Below are positions 42,516 to 52,699 of a stretch of DNA of 64,000 bases, piece by piece. The position numbers and the translations under genes were made by a program. This DNA is from Lantana camara (taxonomy: Eukaryota; Streptophyta; Magnoliopsida; Lamiales; Verbenaceae), in the NCBI GenBank assembly GCA_037501455.1, contig CM074864.1:27026001-27090000 (forward strand), written 5' to 3'. The number at the start of each line of letters is the position of its first letter. The stretch's first letter is position 1. The notes below the pieces were generated by a model. It was not told the origin of the DNA. It did no database searches and was given only the letters and a program-made list of their open reading frames with translations.

Positions 42516-44715
42516 ATGGGAAAAAGGGGAAGGATTAAACGAACGAAGCACTTGGATGATTTTCTGGAATTTCAGTTTCACAAAGATGTTCCAGGCAATA
42601 TCTCTCAACAAGTTAAAAGGGCAGTCATAAACCTATCCCCAGATGCGGTGAATGAAACACAAGGTATGAAGGAATCTATGTTTTCGTCTTCCCCTGATGT
42701 GAGTGTGACTTTGAACATGGAAGCTACTACAGATCTCGAGTCTATCAACGTTTCAAATTCTTTCGCCCCTTTGAGAAGACCCAAAATTTTCAATCCTATT
42801 TCAGCTCCTCAAACAACACCAATCGCAGAAAAAGGTATGGGCTGTCCTGCTTTTAATAAGGATAAAGTAAATCCCAGCGAAGATGAAGCTGTGTGTTCTT
42901 GTGAGGATGACAATTGTTCATGTGAAGAAGCCTGCTCCTGCGAAAAAGATGATTGTTCTTGCATTGCAGATTCCTGTGATGAACAGGTTGCTAAATCAGT
43001 CAATGATATGGCGGATGAGGTGGCGAATTCAGTCTATGTGGCTACTGACGTTACGGCCATTGATCCAGTTGTCAAGGCCACCTTGGACGCTCTAGCTGAC
43101 ATCCCACCCAACGGCACAATTTTGGTTAATGATGTTTCTTTGGCTGATAAGCTCATGAATTCTGAAAAAGGTGAAAATTTGAATTTGGCCATTAATGCGG
43201 CCGAATTAACTGGAGTAATATGTCCCCCATAGAGTGAAAAGGCTTCGCTTATCTTGGAAAAAGATAAGACTTTCACTGATATCGATAAATCCTTGGAGAA
43301 TTCAAATTTCGAATTTAATGAGACTGAATTCCCACCTTTGCAATTGCAAAAAAATTCAGCAGCTGATTTAACTAAGGGTAAAAATATTTCTCCCAGCCTA
43401 GCCGATCCTGATGGAGTCCGGAATATCCAAAGTGCCCAAAAATCTGGGACTTCTCATGCTGAGCAAACTACAAATAAATCTTTTTCCAGTTTCTTCGATA
43501 AAGCTAGGAAGAATTTCGCTATGAAGAAAAGGGTCACTCAAGGGGAAACTCTTGATTTTGAAGCCAAACATCTCAAACCTCCGGATGAAACTTGGGGAAA
43601 TTGTCTAATTGGTGGTTTCACTAGACGTTTTCCAGGACTGCAACAAATTGACTCCCTTGTTAAATCATGGGGAGTTCCTGTTAAAACTCTCCCACACAAT
43701 AAGGGTTGGATTGTTTTCAAATTCAAGACGAATGAAGACTTCATCAAAATTCTCAATGGTGGGCCATATTCACTTGGAAATGTCTCTCTCATTCTCAGTA
43801 AACCGGACTTAGACTTCGCGTTTAATAAAAAATTTCTCTCAAATTTCCAATTTGGATTAAGGTCTATTATATTCCTCCTCAACTTTGGCATGACGAGGCA
43901 ATGGATATGATTGCTTCACGTCTTGGAGATCCTATTTGCTTTGATGAAATAACAGCTTTGGGAGACTGGTTTATCTATGCCAGATTTCGAGTTCTTATAG
44001 ACGCAACCATCACTCCTTTGCATGACATCAAGTGCACACTACCTAGCGGGAAGAACATTACTCTACTAGTCATTTATGAATCATATCCTTCTTTCTGTTG
44101 CTTCTGTGAGAAGTACGGACATAATGCTTGGAAGTGTTTTAAGAATGAGGAAGGAAATATTGCACCTATTATGGTCCGGAAAGTCCCCCAAGAATCTGGT
44201 CCTCCGTCAAAGAAACCGGTTGCTCACACGGCGCCGCAAGCACCTAGCGCAAGTGCGCAGGCTATCCCGCCAGCGCCTAACACTGGCGCGCAGACAATAC
44301 CTCATGCGCTAGCACAGGTGCGTAGATAATTCCGGCCGCGACTAGCACAAGCGTGCAAGCAGCCCTGCTAGCGCCTATCATCCCGACTAGTCCTGTCCGG
44401 CATGCGCCTGCCTTTGGCGCGCCATTTGAAGTTTTCCCGCCACCAAGACCACCCAATGTGGCTACAATTGGCAAATTTGGCTACCCCATTAGAGCCATTG
44501 GAAACCTATCATTACCTGAGAAAGGCCAAGAATCCGCACCCGCGGATGTGGAGATTTTGCACTCTGAGAACGAAGAAAACTTGCTTGGGGAGCCACAACA
44601 AGCTATCCAGAAGGCTGTCGGTGTTAAGAAGAAAAAGAAGAAAAAAGTTAAAAAATCCAAAAAGGGCGATAAACCTATGAGCGGCAGAGGCTCCAGTTCC
44701 TCCATTGTTTTCTAA
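42516..44715 (+). pseudogene. LINE ORF1: RNA-binding protein with DUF4283-like domain and zinc knuckle (broken)
   Basis: ORF1 binds the LINE RNA. It opens MGKRGRIKRTKHLDDFLEFQ and has an acidic, Cys-rich tract (42890-42985) with repeated CSC motifs. A TAG at 43230 is followed by the same-frame continuation (43254 on) into a DUF4283-like domain: WGNCLIGGFTRRFPGLQQID, WGVPVKTLPHNKGWIVFKF. A frame change near 43890-43910 leads to the end of that domain and a CCHC-type knuckle (CCFCEKYGHNAWKC). Then comes an Ala/Pro-rich repetitive linker (44228-44420), with another frame change near 44330. The C-terminus is Lys-rich (KKKKKKKVKKSKKG) and ends at 44713-44715, immediately before the ORF2 ATG. The order is typical of plant L1 elements except for the Cys-rich tract. 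Confidence 0.85.
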
Positions 44716-45360
44716 ATGAATATTCTCTGCTGGAATGTAATGGGGATGAGCCGTTCCTACAAACAAAAAGCGGTTGCAAATCTGATCCGGGACAAAAATT
44801 GCAGCGTAAATTATTTTATTGAAAATAAGATGTCTATTGACTCTCTTAATTTCTTCATGAGAAACCATCTTCCAAATTAGGATTTTGTTCACAATTTAGA
44901 TCTGATTGATAACGACAGATTGTTGTTGTGCTGGAATAACTCCTTTGTAAATTGTAATGTCTTAGAGATTTCTGATCAGTTTATTCACGTAACACTTAAA
45001 TGCCTTATCTCAAATATTAGCTTTCATGCTTCCGTTGTTTATGGACTCTACACCGTGGTGGAGAGACGAAGACTTTGGGAGAGGTTACTTGATCTTAACG
45101 TGCTTTCCGCCTCGCCTTGGATTGTTCTGGGCGACTACAACTGTGTTTGTGATGCTAGTGAAAGAGTGGGCATAACACCCAGTGCCTACGCTATGAGAGA
45201 TCTCACTAATTTCAGAGCCTCAAAGGGCTTTATGGATGCTTCTTTTTCTGGTGATTTATACACTTAGAACAAAGGAAACCAATTTTCTAAATTACACAGG
45301 GTTATGATCAACCAAGAGCGGCTGCTTCTGGAAATTTTTGTCACGCCAACTTCTTGAAAA
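44716..45360 (+). pseudogene. LINE ORF2, endonuclease domain (broken)
   Basis: The AP-endonuclease-like domain that nicks target DNA starts MNILCWNVMGMSRSYKQ at the ATG abutting the ORF1 stop. VNYFIENKMS stands where the catalytic-Glu motif (ETK) is expected. A TAG at 44878 interrupts. The middle is open: SPWIVLGDYNCVCDASERVG holds the expected D-x-N motif. A TAG at 45265 replaces the Trp of the usual YTW, and a frame change before PDSDHSPVIIS keeps the conserved SDH in the next frame. Confidence 0.88.
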
Positions 45361-46883
45361 GAAGTCCCGACTCAGACCACTCTCCTGTTATTATAAGCTG
45401 CTCAAGAATAGTGAATTGTGGTTCCAAGATGTTCAAATTCTTTGATATGTGGACTAAGCATCCTAAATTCTCTTCTTTAGTTCAAGACAATTGGTGGAAT
45501 TACAATTATTTTGGACGGCATCAATTTATCCTTTGCAAAAAGCTGCTCTCGCTTAAGGAAGCACTTAAACAACTAAATAATGAAGAGTTCAGTCACATCT
45601 CCTCCAGGGCCAAAACTGTTGTTTGTTCTTTTCAAGAGAAATATGCTTCTCTTCTTGCTGACCCTCATAATATTAACTTGGCAAAGGAAGTCAACTTTTT
45701 AAGGAAAAAAGCTATCTACTTATAAGAGGCGGAGCGCTTGTTTCTATAGCAAAAGGCTAAAGCCAAATATATTATGGCATCCGACAGATCTACTGCTTAT
45801 TTTCATGCCATGATAAAGAAAAACAAGTCCCGTAATGCCATCACTCATCTCACCAAACCTAACGGAAGCTTAACCAATTCAATCCAAGAGGTTAGTGAAT
45901 GTTTTGTTGACTACTACAAGAATCTTTTCGGAACACCCTCAAACAGCACCCCCCTGGACCATGATGTTATCCTCAAAGGACAGATTATTACTGATTCGTA
46001 ATCTCAGCTCCTTATCTCACCTCTTTCGGATAATGAAATCAAAGAGGCGCTGTTTTCAATTGGCAATGATAAAGCTCTAGGCCCGGATGGATATTCAGTG
46101 GGGTTTTTCAAACGAAGTTGGGACATTATCCAATCCGACTTCAGCAAGGCTATTAAGGAGTTCTTTATCAATGGCAAGCTTCTCAAACAAATTAACCATA
46201 CAACCCTTTCTGTCATCCCCAAAAAAGATGGTGCAAATGATGTTAAGGACTTCAGACCTATTGCCTGTCTTACTGTCTCCTACAAAGTGATCTCCAAGAT
46301 CCTTGCAAACCGTCTCTAGCCTTTTCTAAAGGATTTCATCAACCCAGCACAAGCGGCTTTCGTACCAGGCAGAAAAATGAAGGAAAATATATTCCTTGCT
46401 CAAGAGCTACTTAAGGGCTACAACATCAAAAGAAATACCCCTCGTGTAATGATGCAACTTGATCTCACCAAAGCTTTTGACACCATATCTTGGGAATTCC
46501 TCAATGAGTTGCTAAGTGTTTTCGGGTTTCCGCTGTAATTCAAGCAATGGATCATGGAGTGCATCACTTCAGCTTCTTTCTCTATTGCCCTCCAGGGGAA
46601 ATTGCATGGGAAATTTGATGGCAAGTGTGGAATTACACAGGGTGATCCTCTATCTTCTTATCTTTTTATTCTATGCATTGAATATTTATCACGTTTACTT
46701 TATTTGCGCACACTAAACACACACTTTAACTTTCACTCTAAATGTCACAAACTCCACCTTAACCATCTTGCTTTTGCTGACGATTTGATGCTCTTTTGTA
46801 GGGGCGATAACATGTCGGTTCAAATTCTTATGGATGCGATCAAGAACTTTCAATTAGTTTCAGGGCTCACAGTTAACCGACAA
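45361..46883 (+). pseudogene. LINE ORF2, reverse transcriptase, first part (nonsense codons)
   Basis: One frame carries the linker and the RT. Early motifs are IGNDKALGPDGYSVGFFKRS and HTTLSVIPKKDGANDVKDFR with PIACLTVSYKVISKILANRL. Then QLDLTKAFDTISWEFL (first catalytic Asp), GITQGDPLSSYLFILC, and FADDLMLF with the catalytic Asp pair intact. Four nonsense codons in that frame (about 45723, 45999, 46317 and 46536) make it inactive, but no frameshift is seen between 45361 and the insertion. It breaks off after LVSGLTVNRQ, where element E begins. Confidence 0.92.
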
Positions 46884-49520
46884 TGTAACGGCCCAAATTC
46901 CATACAGTCATGTACGCTCGACACGTGTGATTTTCTGAGGGTTAGGACTTATTTAATTCTTTTGTTTATTAAAATTATACCTTTCATGATAATTTTAGAA
47001 ATTATATTTCTACATGTTTATTTGAAATACTTGTCGACTTGAGACTTGTTACGTGAACTGAATAAGCTTGGTACGTGAATTAATTGTCGAACTTGTTTAA
47101 TTGCTTAAGTGTCCTTAATTGACATTTATTTAAAATTAGAGGACCAAATCGCATGATTATTTTCTTGGATCTAATTGATCATTTTCCAAACCTCTTATAC
47201 TTAATTGCATGAACTTATATCTTTGAGGGATTTAATTGCAAATAGCACATTTCATCAATTTCAAGGTAATGAATCACGTTCTATTCATTCTTTATTCTTC
47301 CATGACCATTTCATTTCATACACACATGCATATTTGCTCCCTTGTTCTACCGATCCAAAACCTCAACCAAAAGAAGAAGAAATTTCATCATTTCTAGCCA
47401 AATCTTTGAGGAGTTGAGAGTCTTGGAGCATCATCTTCATCATATTTTCATCTTTTCTTCTCCTTCTTTCATTTAAGGTAGAGTTGGATACATATTTGAT
47501 TTCTTGAGAATTTTATGTGAAGCTAGGGTTAGGATATAAGCTTGTCAATTTGGTTATTTGATGTTGGAAGTACGATTCTATGCTTTTAGCTTGAATTTAT
47601 GCATGAATTCTTGAAGAAATTGGAGTTATAAGATAAGTTGATATGTGAGATTGAAGTGATGATTGTGGGGATCAAAGCATGAACAAGTGTTTATATTAGG
47701 TTTTATTGCACCTTGAGCATGTATACATGTTACCTTTCATGAATTACAATCTTTGGAATTGAATTATGATGGTTTTGGTGAGATTTGGTAAAGGTTCAAG
47801 CACCCCTGTTTCATGCTCTGTTTCTGTACTGCCTACGTAACGGGAACGACCCTTCCCGTTCCTAGTTGTTTTGGGGAACGGCCGTTCCCATGTTTGAATT
47901 ATATGCATGGCGACGAGGACGGGAACGACCCTTCTCGTTTTGGCTCACAAGCAAGAACAGTCATTCCCATCTTCGGGGAGCAACTTCGGGGAGCTGGGAA
48001 CGGTCCTTCCCATTTTGAACTAAGGGCCGGAACGGCCGTTCCCAGGCCACTGGAGAGGCAGTGAAGTTTCTGTATAAAATGTGAAATTTCAAATCCTTTA
48101 CTTTACCTTTAATTGATCCCAATTTATGATTATATGATCAATTACATGTCATAACACGATAATTATATGCTACAATGTTCATTACACGATATCTCGTTAT
48201 GTGGTTATTCTGTGCGTCATAATTAGTACCATTATCGAGTCATGTCTCACGAGTGCACAAATATTTCCGTTTCTTGTCCAGTCTTCTCCAAGGTGGGGAT
48301 TGTTGATCACTGAGCACGTTCACATATCCATGAGTTGTCGTGTCACCTGTAGGTGAGGTTTAATTGCTAGTTATATAGAACCCGTATAACTATTATGTGG
48401 AATTTCAAGCCAAAAGGTATATATGTTTATTTATAGTGATTTCTAAACTCGTAAACAATTGCAAGCAAGTCATGTTCATGAAAAGTAAGTCGTGTCTCGT
48501 GTATTGGTGAGTAAAGCATGTTCACATTGGGCCCGAGGGTAGTGGTTTGAGCTAACCGGGAAAGCATGGGCTGACGGGTAACTCGAACGCTATCCTCACC
48601 ACATTGGGATGACCCCTGAATCCGCTAGGAGATTAGTGGAGGAAGGAGTTCCGGGCTTACGGATTCATGTACCCTCTGCTCAATGAGATTGTATGGTTGG
48701 GCTTTGAAAACCCACCATCATTGGAGGGAGAAGGAGACTGGGGATGGGTCCTGCACCACGGATTGTCCTTGGGTTATTGCATGGTTTCCATTTCTTGATT
48801 GTATTGCCTGAATACACTATCGCACTAATGCAGTGTAACTGAATTGCCTGATCACTTGTTGATTAATCACGCAAGCATGTATTGTTCACTTTTTGTGTAA
48901 GGTTGGAGACTTCCCCTCACTTGTCGGGCCACGCATTGAATGCATGAAAATGATCAAAGTATTTAATATTGATAGTTGTAATCTCGGGCCAAGTGTATTG
49001 TATCATGTTTTGAACTTATAGTACTTTTAGTTATAAAATCTTACCCGAGGTTATAACTTACATGTTATCTGCGCGAATATTTATTTACGACCCTCACTCG
49101 GTCTTCACAGACTGACGCCTCCACCTTTCAGGTTCTTGCAGGTGCACGCTAGGCGGGAAGTGAGTCGAGTCCAGTTCTTGTAGTCGAGTCAGGCACGGTG
49201 CATTTTATTTGATTGTTTACGGTTGCACATGGAAATTATTGTTAATACTATTTGTTATTTGTTATGTACTAGGAGACGATAATGTATTGATATGTGAAGA
49301 CGAATACCTGGTTAACTTGACAAATGATATTAAAGCATGCTTCCATTTTATTTTATACATTATGGTATTTATTTGAGGTTTAGTCCCGCTTAACTCATTG
49401 TTGTTTATTTTTATCGTAACCCGTTCGCTGCAGGTTGGTTCATGAACGGACTATCCATTTCGTGTGTGGATCGACCTATAGTGCGGGGGTGTGGCATCTC
49501 CACGTGTAGGGGGTGCTACA
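46884..49520 (+). repeat. LTR E1 (2637 bp)
   Basis: This runs TGTAACGGCCC to GGGGGTGCTACA. It has a donor-like TAAG|GTAGAG site (GT at 47478), the palindrome cluster (47842-48045), a GGTGAGGTTTA box near 48352 and the shared end boxes. It is the most diverged of the three E LTRs. Confidence 0.9.
47842..48045. repeat. Palindrome cluster in E1
   Basis: Six units: GGGAACGACCCTTCCCG, GGGAACGGCCGTTCCC (perfect), GGGAACGACCCTTCTCG, AAGAACAGTCATTCCC, GGGAACGGTCCTTCCC and CCGGAACGGCCGTTCCC. Same word as families A and B, starting about 365 bases after the donor-like site. Confidence 0.88.
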
Positions 49521-49527
49521 TCTTAAG

Positions 49528-49539
49528 TGGTATCAGAGC
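49528..49539 (+). promoter_or_regulatory. Primer binding site (tRNA-iMet), E copy 1
   Basis: TGGTATCAGAGC lies 8 bases past LTR E1. Confidence 0.93.
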
Positions 49540-49898
49540 CCGGTTCCAACACCGAGGTTCTAGTGTCTTGTCGTGTCAAGTCTAGGTCGTACGGCATAGG
49601 AATTAATTGTTAATTTGAGAGTCTTGCATTTATTTGAACTTCCTGACCCACTCGAATTCCTTGAAGTACTTGAATTATGTGATAAATTGAATGTTGCATT
49701 GATTCTTATTCCTAATTGTCGAGTACTTGAACCTATTTTACTTGCAGATTTACATGCCTAATATGTTTAATTGCTAATCTTACTGAATTAGCTGTGGCCT
49801 TATGCATTGAATTCATGTTCTTGGTATTGATTATGTGACATGAGCATGCCTTACCCACATGCATTTATTTTCAAAAAGAAAGTTGTGGGTTACAGGTT

Positions 49899-50192
49899 AT
49901 GGAACTGTTATCAAACCACGGCCAATCGTTTGACAATTTCGGCCTACTACAAGAATTCCCCTCTAACTTGGGAAGGGTAGGAAAGTGTGCCGGAAATTCA
50001 TACAAGGATTCAAGAGCCATTGTCTTTTCCTACAGAGTTAAAATTCAAGAAAGGGGATCCGGAAAGAGGAATCAAGCGTGGAAATCATTTACACAATTCA
50101 AGAAGTTGGAAAAAAATAATAAAAAAAAAAATTTGCAGATGCTTAAACCAGGAGTTCTAGCAATACGGAAGAGGCGATTCTCGAGGAATTAA
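49899..50192 (+). CDS. Small frame at the gag position of E, copy 1 (97 aa, unknown)
   Basis: The ATG lies four bases after a TTACAG acceptor-like site, the same relation as the gag ATG of element B to its acceptor. The product (MELLSNHGQSFDNFGLLQEF at its start; Lys/Arg-rich end) has no gag core or zinc knuckle and I do not recognise it. The copy in internal 2 (55707-56000) is also open over the full length with a few substitutions. It could be the relic of a gag start or a chance frame kept because the two copies are recent duplicates. Confidence 0.3.
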   Translation: MELLSNHGQSFDNFGLLQEFPSNLGRVGKCAGNSYKDSRAIVFSYRVKIQERGSGKRNQAWKSFTQFKKLEKNNKKKNLQMLKPGVLAIRKRRFSRN

Positions 50193-51572
50193 TTATGGAA
50201 AAGGTTCGGGAACCATTTAAACAATGATAGTTGGGAAAGAGTTAGGTTCAAGAAATTTCTAAACCAAGTCATGGAAAGGCCTAATTTGAAGCCGAAGAAT
50301 TTTGAAGATTTAAGAGACCGTGGGAAAATTTGAGAGTGATCAACCGTTCGAACCAAGCTTGCAATTTGGTCAACAAGGAATGGATACCGGATCCAAGCCT
50401 AACATTTCTACGGTGACAAGTTCTTCAATGCATACATAAGCACGTGCATTATATCTATTAATTAATTGCCTCTCGTTTATATATGTTACCATAAATTGCT
50501 ATTCAAGATTTCATACTTGATGTGTTAAATGCGTTATTTAAATTATTTAAGTTATTTAAATTTCTTCGTGTATACATATATATCCTTAAATAAATATAAT
50601 TGTCCAACGTTTGCATTTAAAATTATTTTTAAGTGTAATATGTGCAACAATATTTTAACCGGCATGCATTATTTAGTGTTTACTATAATAGGTTCTTTCC
50701 CCAATTTTACTTCAATTATCGTCTCAAATAAGATTATATTGAATCAAGAGATTAGAAGAAATCTACGTTCGAGTATTATTGAGAAGATTATTGGGATTTG
50801 GGAAAAATGTTGATAAGTTCAAGCAGATAAGTGGTCATGGTGTCGGAATTGCAAATACCAACCCTCTGGAAGCAATAGGTGGCAAGTGCAGTGTTGTTGC
50901 ACTCCTACGGATAGCAGAAATCTACAACCTCCACCTAAGGAATTTATGATAGTTGATTATGTCTTTTAGCGGATTTTAATCCCAAAAATTTCAGATATCG
51001 GATCAGACTGGTGATATAGTTGGGGAGCTTCAAGTTGAGTATGTCTTTAACAGAAAGGACCATAAAAGACCCGGTAATCAAAATCTTGATCAAAACAGCA
51101 AGTATGACACGAAAAAGGTTACAGAAGCTGAGCAAGCAGAGAAGCTTGCAAGTGGGGAAGAGCAGAACAAGGATAATTAAATATGGGACTTATCTAAAAA
51201 TGTAGATTTCAAGAAAAGTGAGTTGGAGAAATTAAGGAGCGGTAAACAAGCTCAAGGAATTAGAAAATTTCTATTTTCTTAAGGGGGAGAGTCGGCCGGG
51301 AAACAAATTAAAGCCGGAAATTAGGCCTCACTCGGGAGAGTGGAACTTCAAGAAAACCAATTCTTCCTGGAGCCTCTATCAGAACCATGTGAAAGAAGTC
51401 TTCAACATCTCAAACTTCTTTTCTTTCCCTCCCCCCTCGGAAGAAAAGTTCTATCATCGACAGTACCTTTGCATTATTGTTGTTCCCAGAATGTGAGCTC
51501 CCCTGTTTTATGATCCTTTTGTAGTCTCGGGACATCATTTGACTCAGTGAATAGAGAGGGATTCAATTTGGC

Positions 51573-51580
51573 TATAAATA
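51573..51580 (+). promoter_or_regulatory. Internal TATA-like box in E, copy 1
   Basis: GGCTATAAATAAGGC lies within the internal region, 50 bases upstream of an open frame. The frame runs from GTG 51624; its first ATG is 51709 (67 codons, to 51914). The same arrangement is kept in copy 2 (57386-57393 and 57437-57727). No other promoter element is visible. Confidence 0.35.
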
Positions 51581-52375
51581 AGGCATTCGTAATGATCTAG
51601 AACACTACGCGAACCGTTCCTTCGTGCGTGCTTCATGCGTCGCCTCAATAAATGTACCAGTTTGTCGTGAAATTGATGCTTCTTTCCATGCTAACACATC
51701 GGAGAAAATGAAAGCTTTGAGAATTACAGAACGAAGATTGATCCTCTCCTTCGAGATATTTTGCAGAGTTGTTGGATATGTCATTAAATTTCAGGGATCA
51801 ATGGAAATGTTTCATCGGGACCTGATGCCTTCGGGTTCTATGCGAGTGTATTTGTTGATGTATTACTCTCGAATAGGAGTTCAACCTTCAGATTTCAACG
51901 TAGGGAGTTTCTGATCTTTGTTCCGAAAGAGTGTTTTACTTTGATTAAGGAGGTTGATAAGAGGGTAAAATCTATTCTTCCTGTTTGTTGAACAAGAGAT
52001 TGCTTGGAGCCCCAAAACCAGTTTTCTAAGCTTGGGTACACAATCATTCTCTAACAAGAAGTTCAATGGTTACTTCTATTTTTCGGGTCCAGGAGTAAGG
52101 GTGTGAATCGAGCGAAGGATGGTTCCACCGGTAAATCGGAAGTTAAAATTAGAAGGAGAAGGCAGTGATTAATGATGATTTACGGATTATGTGAGAAAAT
52201 AACACTAGGGCTGAGATGGCTATCAAGAATGGAAATATCGGACTGTGGTAGAAGAAAAGAAGCAACCTAGATTAAAGAACCAAGCATGCAACCGCACTAC
52301 TACCATATGAGGAATTTCTATCCACGGCGAACTATCCTTATCTAAGTGCCTACTTGAATCTTATTTCGTGTGCGT

Positions 52376-52479
52376 GAGAGACTGGGATTCTCTCAGGGTT
52401 GCCAAGAGACGGGTTTCTCTTGTTACTTGTTCGAGAGACGGGGTTCTCTCATCGGTTGTTTGGGAGACGGGGCACTCTC
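52376..52479 (+). repeat. GAGAGACGGGG inverted-repeat array, E copy 1
   Basis: Four units: GAGAGACTGGGATTCTCTC, AAGAGACGGGTTTCTCTT, GAGAGACGGGGTTCTCTC and GGGAGACGGGGCACTCTC. The arms can pair around a G-rich centre. Confidence 0.82.
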
Positions 52480-52699
52480 GTTATTATCTGCTACTTGTTA
52501 ACTTGTTCTAGTGGAAGGATAGATTTTCTTTCCACTGTTTAAGCTCTAAAAAGTTGAGGGTCGTGAGTTCACAATGTTGGAAGACCCTTATGGATTGAAG
52601 ACCTCTTTCAAACTAATCCTTGATGGGGAATGGCCAACCCGCGTAGGATGAACACGGAAGGGTGAATCCGAGGACGAATTCTCTTAATGGGGAGAGAGT

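Larger units (their letters stand above)
49521..52699 (+). other. Internal region 1 of E, non-coding (LARD-like)
   Basis: Primer site at 49528-49539 and polypurine tract at about 52686-52699, but no gag, protease, RT or integrase motif in any frame. It contains the small frames at 49899 and 51709, a TATA-like box at 51573, and the GAGAGACGGGG array. It is homologous to internal 2 and, at least at both ends, to the D2 internal region. Confidence 0.82.

Noticed and set aside
51624..51707. N-terminal part of the 96-codon frame in E internals
   Set aside because: The open frame begins at GTG, not ATG. Only the part from 51709 could be translated from a standard start.
52376..52479. CRISPR-like array
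   Set aside because: Repeat units are short, imperfect and themselves palindromic with irregular spacing, inside a plant retroelement; no cas genes.
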